Shown here: piece after piece, positions 24,845 through 33,440 of the stretch
Layout: every line of letters begins with the position of its first letter
Numbering within the stretch: position 1 is the stretch's first letter
Assembly: GCF_028550435.1 (NCBI RefSeq)
Contig: NZ_JAQQKV010000001.1
Coordinates: 1,612,001-1,676,000 of the forward strand
DNA from: Asticcacaulis machinosus
Lineage (GTDB): Bacteria > Pseudomonadota > Alphaproteobacteria > Caulobacterales > Caulobacteraceae
DNA length: 64,000 nucleotides
Direction of reading: 5' to 3'
Made by a program: the position numbers and the translations under genes
The notes under the pieces: model-generated
The model's database searches: none
Seen by the model: only the letters and a program-made list of their open reading frames with translations
Told to the model about the DNA's origin: nothing

Positions 24845-26182
24845 TTACGGTAAAACGAACAGCTTAAGCTCACCCGCATCGGGAATGTCCGGCGATGGCC
24901 GATCACGTTGCGGCGGTCGCGTGGCCCAGGCCAGCACGTACTGACGCCCTTTGGCATCAAGGGTCGAAATCGTCCTGATGCGCATATCATCCGGCACGGT
25001 GAGCATAGGCCGGACATGCTGCGCAAGGTTGGCCACCGGACGCTCTGCGATTAATTTCAGGGTATTGGCATCGATCTCAAACTGGGTGCGCTGCCCCAGC
25101 CGCATGACCGGCACGATCAGCCGCCCCTTGTCGCCCGCACGGGCAGCCTCGACAAACAGTTCGGTATCAAGCGAGCCGGTGCCCTTGAAGTCCCAGCGGT
25201 AATCGCGCCAAGAACTGATCTGACGGCGCACCCATCCGCCGGCTTCGCGTCTGGCCACCCATATCTGGGTGAAGCCTGAACCATCGTACTTATGATAGGT
25301 GATCATCACCCGGCCCTGATCGTCAAAGCCGATTTTGGTATTGCCGTTGATCATGCCGCCCCTGACCGGCACCGGATCGACAATTTCGGCTCTGCTCAGC
25401 TTGATCGGCAGGGTCAGCGGCTTACCGTCAGAGGTCTGCCATGAGATCAGATCGCTTGAACGGGCATAGCTCAGATCATGATTGGTCTCAGCATGGGGGC
25501 TGTCGCGCCACACCCACGCCATATGAAAATAACCGTCGCTACCCTGCACAGGGCCTTCAAAATAGGCATTGCGCTGCCCCTCGCCATCAACCAGAGGCGC
25601 CGAGGTCAGCCCCGCCCATGTCCGCGCTACGTCATCATAGAGGTTGTAGACTTCATTGCCTCGCCCGCTGGTGCCGTCACGGTATTTGAAGATCAGCCGG
25701 CCAGACTTGTCTTTCAGGAACACCGGATAGGTCATGGCCCCTTCGCGCTCTTCGCTGACCATGACCGGCACTCGCGTCAGGGTGCGCACATCGCCAGAAG
25801 GCGCCGACCTGAAATAGGTCAGCGGATCGACGTGCATATTGGCCGCCACATGGATCGCCCCGCGGCTATCGGCCTCCATCGCGATGAAATTATGGCTGTC
25901 CCAGCCCAGCCAGGTATCCAGCTTGTGATAGACCCAGTGCGCCGGATTATTCAGCGGGCGTTGCGCCACGGTCAGTTGCCGGTTGGCATCATAATAGGCG
26001 GCATAGATATGGCTTTGTGTGGTCAGAAGCGCGAAATCAACACTATGGCCGCTCCACACCCGGTCGATGGCTTCGGGTGGCGTAGAGGCGGTTTGAGACG
26101 TTGCGGTCTGGGGCAGTAAGGTGCACCCCGCAACCGCGGCCAGTATTGTAAAAAATCCCGGCATCTTAAAAAGTCTAAGCAT
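24845..26182 (-). CDS. BNR_4-family beta-propeller lipoprotein, rhamnose-glucuronate enzyme-like
   Basis: The start at 26182 has AGGA 5 bases upstream and lies just after the stop of the previous gene. 445 residues; the leader ends in the lipobox LAAVAGC with Cys20, so it is a lipoprotein. The rest is a seven-bladed propeller of the BNR_4 type (VWSGHSVDFALLT, WLGWDSHNFIAM, SGRLIFKYRDGTSG, ISYHKYDGSG-like blades). CAZy enzymes with this fold include GH145 and polysaccharide lyases acting on L-rhamnose-alpha-1,4-glucuronate ends of arabinogalactan, and ulvan lyases. Which reaction this one carries out cannot be read from sequence. Its place beside a GH105 and a uronate-type transporter favours a lyase or a rhamnosidase on acidic glycans. 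Confidence 0.75.
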   Translation of the reverse strand: MLRLFKMPGFFTILAAVAGCTLLPQTATSQTASTPPEAIDRVWSGHSVDFALLTTQSHIYAAYYDANRQLTVAQRPLNNPAHWVYHKLDTWLGWDSHNFIAMEADSRGAIHVAANMHVDPLTYFRSAPSGDVRTLTRVPVMVSEEREGAMTYPVFLKDKSGRLIFKYRDGTSGRGNEVYNLYDDVARTWAGLTSAPLVDGEGQRNAYFEGPVQGSDGYFHMAWVWRDSPHAETNHDLSYARSSDLISWQTSDGKPLTLPIKLSRAEIVDPVPVRGGMINGNTKIGFDDQGRVMITYHKYDGSGFTQIWVARREAGGWVRRQISSWRDYRWDFKGTGSLDTELFVEAARAGDKGRLIVPVMRLGQRTQFEIDANTLKLIAERPVANLAQHVRPMLTVPDDMRIRTISTLDAKGRQYVLAWATRPPQRDRPSPDIPDAGELKLFVLP

Positions 26183-26187
26183 GTATC

Positions 26188-27060
26188 CTAATATTTTCCA
26201 TATCGTCCCGCCGTCGTGGTGGGGGCGCACCACAGATAATCGGCGGTGTAATCTTTGGCAATCGTGCGAAAACTGTTCGGGCCCGTGCTGACGTATTTGA
26301 CGACATCCATCGGATTCTTATCCGGTGAGTCATTGGAAACAAAGTCCACAAAATCGCTTTGTTCGCTGATCAGATACGTCCCTTCAGCCACTTTGACGAT
26401 TTTACGGAAATGAGTGCTGCCGTCAGCCTCATATTCGTGGCTCAAGGTTTTGCTGATATCAAACAGAGCGTAGTCCATAGTCTTACGATTGCAGTCTTTG
26501 CCCGTAATGTAGCGGCCGATCTTGAACGGAAAACCCGCGTGGGTGACATCAACACCCGCCGGGGACGATGCCGGCGTAGACTGTGCGGGCTTAGCTGAGG
26601 CCACCTGTGGTGCGTAACAGCCTGCAAGGGCGGTTTTAAGCGCCGCCTGCGCTCCACTCAGGCTGATAATACCGCTACGCCCAGCAATCTGCGCAGTTAC
26701 CGAATTTTGCGATGACAACAGGTCAAGCAGGGCCGTATTCTGAAGTGGTGCCACAAAGGCCTGACTGTTGCCCATCCGCGTCAAAGTCAGAGTTACGGGC
26801 GCCGCCCCCGGAGCGGAGAATGTAATCGGCACCGTCGCCACCTGTGCATTCAGAGCGACCCCGACCCCCAGCATCGGCGTGCGGCCATTGCAGGCCAGTT
26901 CCATCATGCGGAGTGGTGCAACGGCGTGGGCAGCAGCAGATTTGCCTCCGTTCTGAGCCGCTTTTACCGACCAGTTATCACCAGTCTGAGCCAGAACAGG
27001 CGAAACCCCGATACCGATCATGGCGGTAATCGCGCCCATGCGGACGATAGATTTAAACAT
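26188..27060 (-). CDS. unknown secreted protein
   Basis: 290 residues with a clear signal peptide (MFKSIVRMGAITAMIGIGVSPVLAQ). Two parts are visible: an N-terminal beta-rich half (about 28-150) with one Cys in MELACNGRTP, and, after a Ser/Ala/Pro linker (about 155-172), a C-terminal half with Cys in GKDCNRKT and YLWCAPT. I recognise no family. It lies inside the acidic-glycan operon, 5 bases before the propeller gene and 129 bases after the DUF2264 gene, so it may bind the substrate or assist the enzymes. That is inference from position. Confidence 0.7.
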   Translation of the reverse strand: MFKSIVRMGAITAMIGIGVSPVLAQTGDNWSVKAAQNGGKSAAAHAVAPLRMMELACNGRTPMLGVGVALNAQVATVPITFSAPGAAPVTLTLTRMGNSQAFVAPLQNTALLDLLSSQNSVTAQIAGRSGIISLSGAQAALKTALAGCYAPQVASAKPAQSTPASSPAGVDVTHAGFPFKIGRYITGKDCNRKTMDYALFDISKTLSHEYEADGSTHFRKIVKVAEGTYLISEQSDFVDFVSNDSPDKNPMDVVKYVSTGPNSFRTIAKDYTADYLWCAPTTTAGRYGKY

Positions 27061-27189
27061 GATTGTACCTTTCCACGCCGCAGATTTACTGCCGCAGCGT
27101 CAGATGCGCTGGAGATGTTGAGGAATGCTCAGAACCGTATACGCACTACAGAATACAACTTACGTCAAACCTATCATAATCTGTGATTA

Positions 27190-28443
27190 TTAGTAGTCCA
27201 CCGCATAGTCCTTGGGGAATTTTTGGTGGCTGAAGGCCTTTTTCTGCGTCCAGTCGGCAGCGGGGGCTGTCCAGTACGGATCATCGGCAGGCAGGCCCAG
27301 AGCCAGAAAGCTCTCAGACGTAATATACATGCTGCCATTATTGGAATACCAGTCGCCCAGTTCCGGCTGATGACCCGCAAAACCGATGGTCAAATAGCCG
27401 TCTTTGGTAAAGTTAGATGGTTCCGTAAATATCGCCTTATGCACCGCCGTCAGAGCCGCGCGCACCTGCCCGCCGGGCAGGCTTGAAGGCAGAGCCCTGC
27501 GCCACGCCAAAAGCGCCAGGGGCTGAAACACCGCCGTGCGATAGGTCAGCGACCGACCGATCGGCGGATAGGTGCCGATGGGGGAAATCATCCGCTCCAG
27601 ATGCTCACAATAGCGACCAGCCCGTTTGATATATTTGACCAGCATGTCCGCGGGTTTCAGATTGTTGAAACCGGCACCGGTGGCCACCAGCACCTCCAGA
27701 ATTTCAATCAGCATTGGGTAGATGACGTAGGAATTATAATAGTCGAAGTGAAAGGCTTTACCGTCCGCGATCCAGCCATCACCGACATACCATTCATCCA
27801 TTTTCTTGATGGCCAGATCGATGCGCATCGGATCCCAGTCTTCACCGACCATCAGCAGAAAGGCTTCGTTCATGGCGGCAAACAACAGCCAGTTGGTATA
27901 GGGCGGTGACACCCGGCGCAGGCCCTTGATCTCCTCAATGATCCGGCGTTTCGTCGTGGTATCGAGCGGCTCCCACAATTGTTTGGGCGCACGCATCAGG
28001 GCATTGGTAAAGTAAGCCGAATCGACCAGCGCCTGCCCTTCGCTGCGCCACAAAAGATAGTCCGGGCTGTTCGGATCGACGCTGTGCATATAGGATTGCA
28101 GCGCCGCCTCGGTCAGGGTTTTACGCACCCGCCCCTCTGGTGTATCATCTTGCGGCAGGGTCAGCCACGGCGCCACACCGGCGATCAGGCGGCCGAAACA
28201 TTCCAGATAGGTAACTGACCTGTCGCGGCCATCCCAGGTCGGGCTGACCTCGACCGGAAAGGTCTTTTTCAACTCGCCCTTAGACATCGGGATCAGCACC
28301 GGCTCAGCCATCTTTTGCAGCAAACCGGCCATATAGGCCCGGTCATTCATGGCTTTGGGCTTAGCGGCCTGCGCTGCCCCTGCTGACAAGCCGCCAAGGC
28401 TTACGACGCCTGCGCCCAGTTTCATCACATCACGTCTGTGCAT
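27190..28443 (-). CDS. DUF2264-family protein, possible beta-glucuronidase
   Basis: 417 residues with a twin-arginine-like leader (MHRRDVMKLGAG). The DUF2264 domain spans nearly the whole chain, an (alpha/alpha) barrel-like helical fold with TWDGRDRSVTYLECFGRLIAG near the start and NNGSMYITSESFLALGLP near the end. To my recollection CAZy GH154, beta-glucuronidases from arabinogalactan loci of Bacteroides, is built on this domain; that link should be checked. The gene lies 9 bases after the GH105-DUF4861 gene in the same operon. A periplasmic exo-acting uronidase or a debranching enzyme would suit the setting. Confidence 0.82.
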   Translation of the reverse strand: MHRRDVMKLGAGVVSLGGLSAGAAQAAKPKAMNDRAYMAGLLQKMAEPVLIPMSKGELKKTFPVEVSPTWDGRDRSVTYLECFGRLIAGVAPWLTLPQDDTPEGRVRKTLTEAALQSYMHSVDPNSPDYLLWRSEGQALVDSAYFTNALMRAPKQLWEPLDTTTKRRIIEEIKGLRRVSPPYTNWLLFAAMNEAFLLMVGEDWDPMRIDLAIKKMDEWYVGDGWIADGKAFHFDYYNSYVIYPMLIEILEVLVATGAGFNNLKPADMLVKYIKRAGRYCEHLERMISPIGTYPPIGRSLTYRTAVFQPLALLAWRRALPSSLPGGQVRAALTAVHKAIFTEPSNFTKDGYLTIGFAGHQPELGDWYSNNGSMYITSESFLALGLPADDPYWTAPAADWTQKKAFSHQKFPKDYAVDY

Positions 28444-28452
28444 CCCCGCCCC

Positions 28453-30552
28453 CTATTGTGAACTCAGTTCCACCCGCCGTTCATTCAGCCATGAGCGGAA
28501 GTCTTCGAGGCTTCCTACGCCCTGACGATCCTGCACCCACGCCGCTCCGAAAGCATAGTCCATCAGTTTCGGATCTTTGAAGGTGACATAAAGGCTAGCC
28601 CCATCATCAGACGGCGCGCCGGTCACGGCAGCAGGCTTATAAAAGACTGCAATGCCCAGATCGTCATTGACCAGGCTTTGTTTGCCCCACGTAGCGACAT
28701 AGGCCCAGCCGTTCGGATCAGCGTCGGAGGTGATCACCGTCACGCCGGGATGCTTAATGACGCCGGTCACAAACGGATCGCCCGCCCCCGTAGCCTTGGC
28801 CGATACCCGCGTCAGCGCCGAGCCGGAGCGGATCGAAAACTGCGTGGTCAGGTCGGTTTTGCCGCCATCGAGGTCAGCGTTTTTGACCTCGGTTATCGCC
28901 TGCGCCGGATCATTGCCGATCACACGAACACTGATGGCTGACTTGCCCAGTTGCACGGCTTTATTGTCGCGCAGACGGCCGACACTGCCAAGACCGACCG
29001 TGTTGCCGACCTTAAAGATATCCATGCCCCACGGAGCCATGTCGTGATAGTCGTCAGCGCCTTTGCCAAGGGTATGGAGCACGGCATCCGGCGTTCTCTT
29101 GCCGAAGATATCAATGGCCATGCGCTCATCCAGATAGATCCGGTAGCCAATCAGATCAGACTCCCAGCCTAAGCCTTCAAACGCCATCAGCCCGTCATGC
29201 AGAAAGTGATCGGCGGGCACAGCGTAACTGTCCATCAGTTTAAAGGTACCGCCCTGAAGCCGGTTGTCCTTCAAGGTGCCGCCCTGCTGCACGTTCAGCA
29301 CCGCCTGAGCGCGCGGGGCTGAGGCCGATGGCACGGTCAGGTCTTTGCCCGGCTTGAGGTCAAGGTCAGCCACAGCGGTCGCGGCCAGCAGGAATGCGCC
29401 GACGCCGTAAAACTGAGTGTCGTCATAGGAGACATTTTCGGGACGGTCGCCGACTGGCTGAACATAGCCCAGCTTACCGTCCGGGTGCACGGAACGGGTC
29501 AGGGCCGTCCAGCCCTTACGCACCGCCGGCTCATAGGTTTTGCGATCCAGCAATCCGGCCTTGATGCCCCAGGCCAGACCATAGGTAAAAAAGCCCGTAC
29601 CGCTCGATTCCGGCCGTGAGGTGGCGGGGTCGGCCAGCAGGGACGGCGACCAGTAACCATCGGGCTTTTGAATCTGGATCAGTTTGGCCGACATTTCCTT
29701 AAAGACGGTTTCCATCTCGACGCGGCCCGGATCGCCCTCAGGTAATAATGGGATCATGCGCGCCAGACCGGCATGGACCCAACCATCACCGCGGCTCCAG
29801 AACACCTTTTCACCGCTTGGGCCGCGCCGGTTAAAAAAGCGCGAGTCGCGGTAATAGAGGTGTTCGTCCTTGTCATAAAGATAGGCGGTCGTGGCCGAAA
29901 ATTCGCGCTTGGCATAGTCGGCATATTTCAGATCGCCGGTGAGCTTAGATAGCTCCAGCCACGCCGCCGGGGCCATGAATATGGCGTCCGACCAGCACCA
30001 GCGCTGATCGCAATCGACCCCGCGCGGATCGGAATAGTCGCGGTGCTCCAGCCCAACCGTCGGCGGATGGGCCAGTATCCGGTCAAAGCGCTCTTTCAGC
30101 GGGGCAATCGCTGCGGAACCGGCCCCGTTACGCGAGGCCCACAGATAAGACTGACCGATGACATGATCGTCGGCATGATAGGTACGCGACCCCAGTTGCC
30201 ATTTATTACCCATGCCGCGCGCGATGATGGTCTGCTTATAGATCGGATTGTCACTGCGGTCGGCAAGGTCGGTCAGGCCGACAAACAAAGCCCCCTGTAC
30301 CCATCCGGTTTTGTGCGGTGTATCGCCTGACGCGTTCAGCGGTACAAATCCGCCCGCCATAGTGGCCAGTTGATAATCCGCCACTTTTTCGGCCAGCGCT
30401 ATGACCTCGGCGCGCTTGTAGGGAATAGCTTTCGTCTGTTCAGACGGTTTAGGCGCGGCGATGGCTGTGCTGGTCACAGGCCCAAATCCTGCCATCAGCG
30501 CAACCGCCGCAACCATAAGACATTTGCGTGATGAATATCGGATGTGCCTCAT
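28453..30552 (-). CDS. GH105 unsaturated uronyl hydrolase fused to DUF4861
   Basis: 699 residues with a signal peptide (to about TAIAAP). The N-terminal GH105 (alpha/alpha)6 barrel spans about 45-395, with the catalytic-type Asp in YHADDHVIGQSY (near 127) and the substrate-facing DQRWCWSDAIFMAPAAW (near 184). The C-terminal DUF4861 beta-sandwich spans about 415-690. GH105 enzymes hydrate and release the 4,5-unsaturated uronic acid left at the non-reducing end by polysaccharide lyases. This suggests that a lyase acts before it, for which the BNR_4 propeller in the same operon is a candidate. It is the first gene of the operon running to the MFS transporter. Confidence 0.88.
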   Translation of the reverse strand: MRHIRYSSRKCLMVAAVALMAGFGPVTSTAIAAPKPSEQTKAIPYKRAEVIALAEKVADYQLATMAGGFVPLNASGDTPHKTGWVQGALFVGLTDLADRSDNPIYKQTIIARGMGNKWQLGSRTYHADDHVIGQSYLWASRNGAGSAAIAPLKERFDRILAHPPTVGLEHRDYSDPRGVDCDQRWCWSDAIFMAPAAWLELSKLTGDLKYADYAKREFSATTAYLYDKDEHLYYRDSRFFNRRGPSGEKVFWSRGDGWVHAGLARMIPLLPEGDPGRVEMETVFKEMSAKLIQIQKPDGYWSPSLLADPATSRPESSGTGFFTYGLAWGIKAGLLDRKTYEPAVRKGWTALTRSVHPDGKLGYVQPVGDRPENVSYDDTQFYGVGAFLLAATAVADLDLKPGKDLTVPSASAPRAQAVLNVQQGGTLKDNRLQGGTFKLMDSYAVPADHFLHDGLMAFEGLGWESDLIGYRIYLDERMAIDIFGKRTPDAVLHTLGKGADDYHDMAPWGMDIFKVGNTVGLGSVGRLRDNKAVQLGKSAISVRVIGNDPAQAITEVKNADLDGGKTDLTTQFSIRSGSALTRVSAKATGAGDPFVTGVIKHPGVTVITSDADPNGWAYVATWGKQSLVNDDLGIAVFYKPAAVTGAPSDDGASLYVTFKDPKLMDYAFGAAWVQDRQGVGSLEDFRSWLNERRVELSSQ

Positions 30553-30663
30553 ACCTGTTCCGCTCCGGATTTTTAATTTTCTGCCTCAGTTATGGAACAC
30601 ATCGGCCAAAAATCCAATACTAAAAATCGGAACGATGGATCAAATATAGAGACAAACGTTCAA

Positions 30664-31533
30664 TCAAGCCGCCCCGGCATGGGGCGCCGGCTCTTCGGTG
30701 GAAATCGCTTGGGTCGTGCGCTCGAACGGTTCGGGTGAGCCATCAGCGCGTTGCATGGTGACCTCCACAGGCCCGCAATCGACGATCCCGCCAAAGGGGG
30801 AGCAAAAGGCAATTTCGGCAGCGTCGCGCCCGACGCCGATCCTGACCAGACCATCCAGACTGGCTTGGCGGGTGGCGTCAAACAACCACCACCGCCCCTC
30901 AAGATAGACTTCAAATACCGCATGGAAATCGCTGGGTTCCAGGCCGTAAGCATAGCAACTCACAAACCGCGCGGGGATCTCAAGCGCCCGGCAAAACGCG
31001 ATGCCCAGATGGGCAAAGTCGCGGCATACGCCTGCCCGCAGGATCAGGCTTTCTGTGGCAATCGTCTGCTCGTTTGACGACCCGCGCCGGTAGTCAATAT
31101 TGTTGTAAAGCCAGTTGCAGATGGCGGTGACGCGGTTAAACCCCGGCCGCAGGTAGCCAAACTCCTTACGCGCGAAATCGGCCAGCCGGTCAGACGGCAC
31201 AAAGCGTGACGGCAGCAAAAACGGCATGATATCGAGGGGAAGATGCTGAACCGGCATTTCTTTGATACTGTCGGGGTCAGCGCTGTGGGGATCGAGAGAC
31301 ACTTCGGCCTCATAACGCACGGTCATCGGGCCGGGCTGCGCATGGATACCGAAATAGCGGTTATTAATGTCGGGGACGATGTAGGTGTTTAGCGTCTGAT
31401 CCGGAATGACGATCAGGGTTTCAATGAGATCGATATGCCGCTTAAGCCGGGCGACTTCGATATTGAAGATAAATACTGTGGGCGTAATGACCTCATAGTT
31501 GAGGACACAACCGAGCTTATATCGAACGGTCAT
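30664..31533 (-). CDS. transglutaminase-like cysteine peptidase family protein
   Basis: 289 residues, no signal peptide. An N-terminal beta domain (about 1-110, TLNTYIVPDINNRYFGIHAQPG) precedes the transglutaminase core with its catalytic triad visible: Cys in RAGVCRDFAHLG (near 170), His in SDFHAVFEVY (near 205) and Asp in WWLFDATRQAS (near 220). Bacterial members of this cytoplasmic group are mostly uncharacterised; they are thought to be peptidases or amidases rather than crosslinkers. It is divergent from the GH39 gene, and 111 bases separate it from the GH105 start downstream. A link to glycan breakdown is not evident. Confidence 0.85.
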   Translation of the reverse strand: MTVRYKLGCVLNYEVITPTVFIFNIEVARLKRHIDLIETLIVIPDQTLNTYIVPDINNRYFGIHAQPGPMTVRYEAEVSLDPHSADPDSIKEMPVQHLPLDIMPFLLPSRFVPSDRLADFARKEFGYLRPGFNRVTAICNWLYNNIDYRRGSSNEQTIATESLILRAGVCRDFAHLGIAFCRALEIPARFVSCYAYGLEPSDFHAVFEVYLEGRWWLFDATRQASLDGLVRIGVGRDAAEIAFCSPFGGIVDCGPVEVTMQRADGSPEPFERTTQAISTEEPAPHAGAA

Positions 31534-31691
31534 CTAAGCGATTCCAGCAAAGGGAAAAAACGATACTAAGCTCAAATGACCTGAAAGAAGTCCATGCTTT
31601 TCTGCAAGTCGGAGAGGGGTTCGTCCACCTTGACAAAAGACATCCGATCACCTCCAATCACAATTAAACAATTAAGAACAGGATGGAGACC

Positions 31692-33395
31692 ATGCAAGGA
31701 TTTAAGCGCGCCAGATTAAAGACAGGCGCGGCCATATTGGCGTCTGCAGCCATGTTGGTGGCATGGCCCGTCGCCGCGCAAGACAGCTTTCCGGTGACCA
31801 TCACGGTCGATGCCGCCAAACCGACCGGCCCGCTCAAGCCGGTCTGGCGCTTTTTCGGGGCCGATGAGCCCAACTACGCCACCATGAAGGACGGCCAGAA
31901 ACTGCTGACCCATCTGGGAGAGTTAAAACCCAAACAGGTCTATTTCCGCGCCCACAACCTGCTCAATACCGGCGACGGCACCGCCGCCTTCAAGTGGGGA
32001 TCAACCAACGCCTATACCGAAGATAAGGACGGCAATCCGGTCTATAACTGGATGATCACCGATATGATCATCGATTCATATCTTGATCGCGGCGTGCGGC
32101 CCTATCTACAGATCGGCTTTATGCCAGAGGCTTTGTCGTCGGCACCGGAAGGTACAGCTTATCGCCATTCGTGGCGGCCCGGTTTCAGGTACGAACTGAT
32201 CGAAGGCGGCTGGAACTATCCGCCCAATGATTACAAAAAGTGGGAAGAACTGGTCTATCAATGGACCAAGCATAATGTCGAACGCTATGGCCGCGATGAG
32301 GTTCTGACCTGGTATTTTGAGGTGTGGAACGAACCGAACGGCCCGTCCTACTGGAAGGGCACGCCGGAGGAGTTTTATAAGACCCACGACTACGCCATTG
32401 CCGGCGTCAAACGCGCCCTCCCCGAAGCGAAGGTCGGCGGGCCGGATGTGGCCGGTTCCGGCGGCGCCTTCATGGACGGGTTCCTGAAACATGTGGTGTC
32501 AGGCACTAACTACGCCACGGGTGAGACCGGCACGCCGACGGATTTTCTGGCTTTCCATGCCAAGGGCAGCCCGAAATTTATCAAGGATGCGTCTGGCGGT
32601 TATGTCCAGATGGGCATGTATAACCACCTGAAAGCCGTCGATAACGGATTTAAGAAAATCGCCGCCGTGCCGGAACTAAAATCCGCCCCCATCGTCATCG
32701 GTGAGAGCGATCCGGAAGGCTGTGCCGCCTGCCCCGGCCCGCAAAACGGCTATCGCAATGGTACTATGTATTCCAGCTATACCGCGGCGTCTTTTGCCCG
32801 CATCTGGGAACTGTCGGAACGGCACAAGGTCAATCTGGAAGGGGTGCTGACCTGGGCCTTCACCTTTGAGGATCAGCCGTGGTTTGCCGGTTATCGGCAA
32901 CTGGCCAGCAATGGCATCGACCTGCCCGTACTCAATGTCTTTCGCATGTACGCCAAGCTTGGGCCAGAGTCTGTAGCTGCCAGCAGTTCGGCGCAAGTGC
33001 CGCTTGATGAGATGATCGCCAGCGTGACCCAGAAAAACGATGTCGGCGTCATGGCCACTCGTGACGGCGCAAAAGTGGCCGTTCTGATATGGCATTATAA
33101 CGATAACGACCTGACAGGCCCTGATGCCGATATCAGCCTGAAACTGTCGGGTTTGGGCAAGGCCAAGACCCGCAAGGTGACGCAGTATCTGGTCGATAAG
33201 ACCACCGCTAATGCCTATACGGTCTGGCAAAAGATGGGCGCGCCGCAATCGCCCGATCAGGATCAGTATAAGGTGCTGGAAGCCGCATCCGTCATGCACC
33301 CGAAAGTCCTGCCCGCGATGGCGGTCAGCAAGGGGGCCGCGGCCCTTGATATGCCTCTCGCCCGACAAGGGGTCACGCTTCTGATTATCGAGTAA
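31692..33395 (+). CDS. GH39-family glycosidase, secreted
   Basis: I choose ATG 31692 because AGGA sits 8 bases upstream; the ATG at 31683 has its AGG directly abutting. 567 residues, signal peptide ending near PVAAQD. The barrel carries the acid/base Glu in YFEVWNEPNGPSYW (near 213) and the nucleophile Glu in IVIGESDPEGC (near 338), followed by a C-terminal beta-sandwich. GH39 includes beta-xylosidases and galactosyl-arabinofuranosidases from gum-arabic utilisation. Next to beta-L-arabinofuranosidase, GH2 and acidic-glycan enzymes the second type is attractive, but the specificity is not readable. A strong terminator follows at once. Confidence 0.87.
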   Translation: MQGFKRARLKTGAAILASAAMLVAWPVAAQDSFPVTITVDAAKPTGPLKPVWRFFGADEPNYATMKDGQKLLTHLGELKPKQVYFRAHNLLNTGDGTAAFKWGSTNAYTEDKDGNPVYNWMITDMIIDSYLDRGVRPYLQIGFMPEALSSAPEGTAYRHSWRPGFRYELIEGGWNYPPNDYKKWEELVYQWTKHNVERYGRDEVLTWYFEVWNEPNGPSYWKGTPEEFYKTHDYAIAGVKRALPEAKVGGPDVAGSGGAFMDGFLKHVVSGTNYATGETGTPTDFLAFHAKGSPKFIKDASGGYVQMGMYNHLKAVDNGFKKIAAVPELKSAPIVIGESDPEGCAACPGPQNGYRNGTMYSSYTAASFARIWELSERHKVNLEGVLTWAFTFEDQPWFAGYRQLASNGIDLPVLNVFRMYAKLGPESVAASSSAQVPLDEMIASVTQKNDVGVMATRDGAKVAVLIWHYNDNDLTGPDADISLKLSGLGKAKTRKVTQYLVDKTTANAYTVWQKMGAPQSPDQDQYKVLEAASVMHPKVLPAMAVSKGAAALDMPLARQGVTLLIIE

Positions 33396-33397
33396 TT

Positions 33398-33432
33398 AAA
33401 AAGCCACCGCACATTGATACGGTGGCTTTTTT
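33398..33432. terminator. bidirectional intrinsic terminator
   Basis: AAAAAGCCACCG pairs exactly with CGGTGGCTTTTT around a 10-base loop, giving A and T runs on either side. It serves the convergent GH39 gene (stop 33395) and peptidase gene (stop 33441). Confidence 0.92.
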
Positions 33433-33440
33433 GCTGTGCC

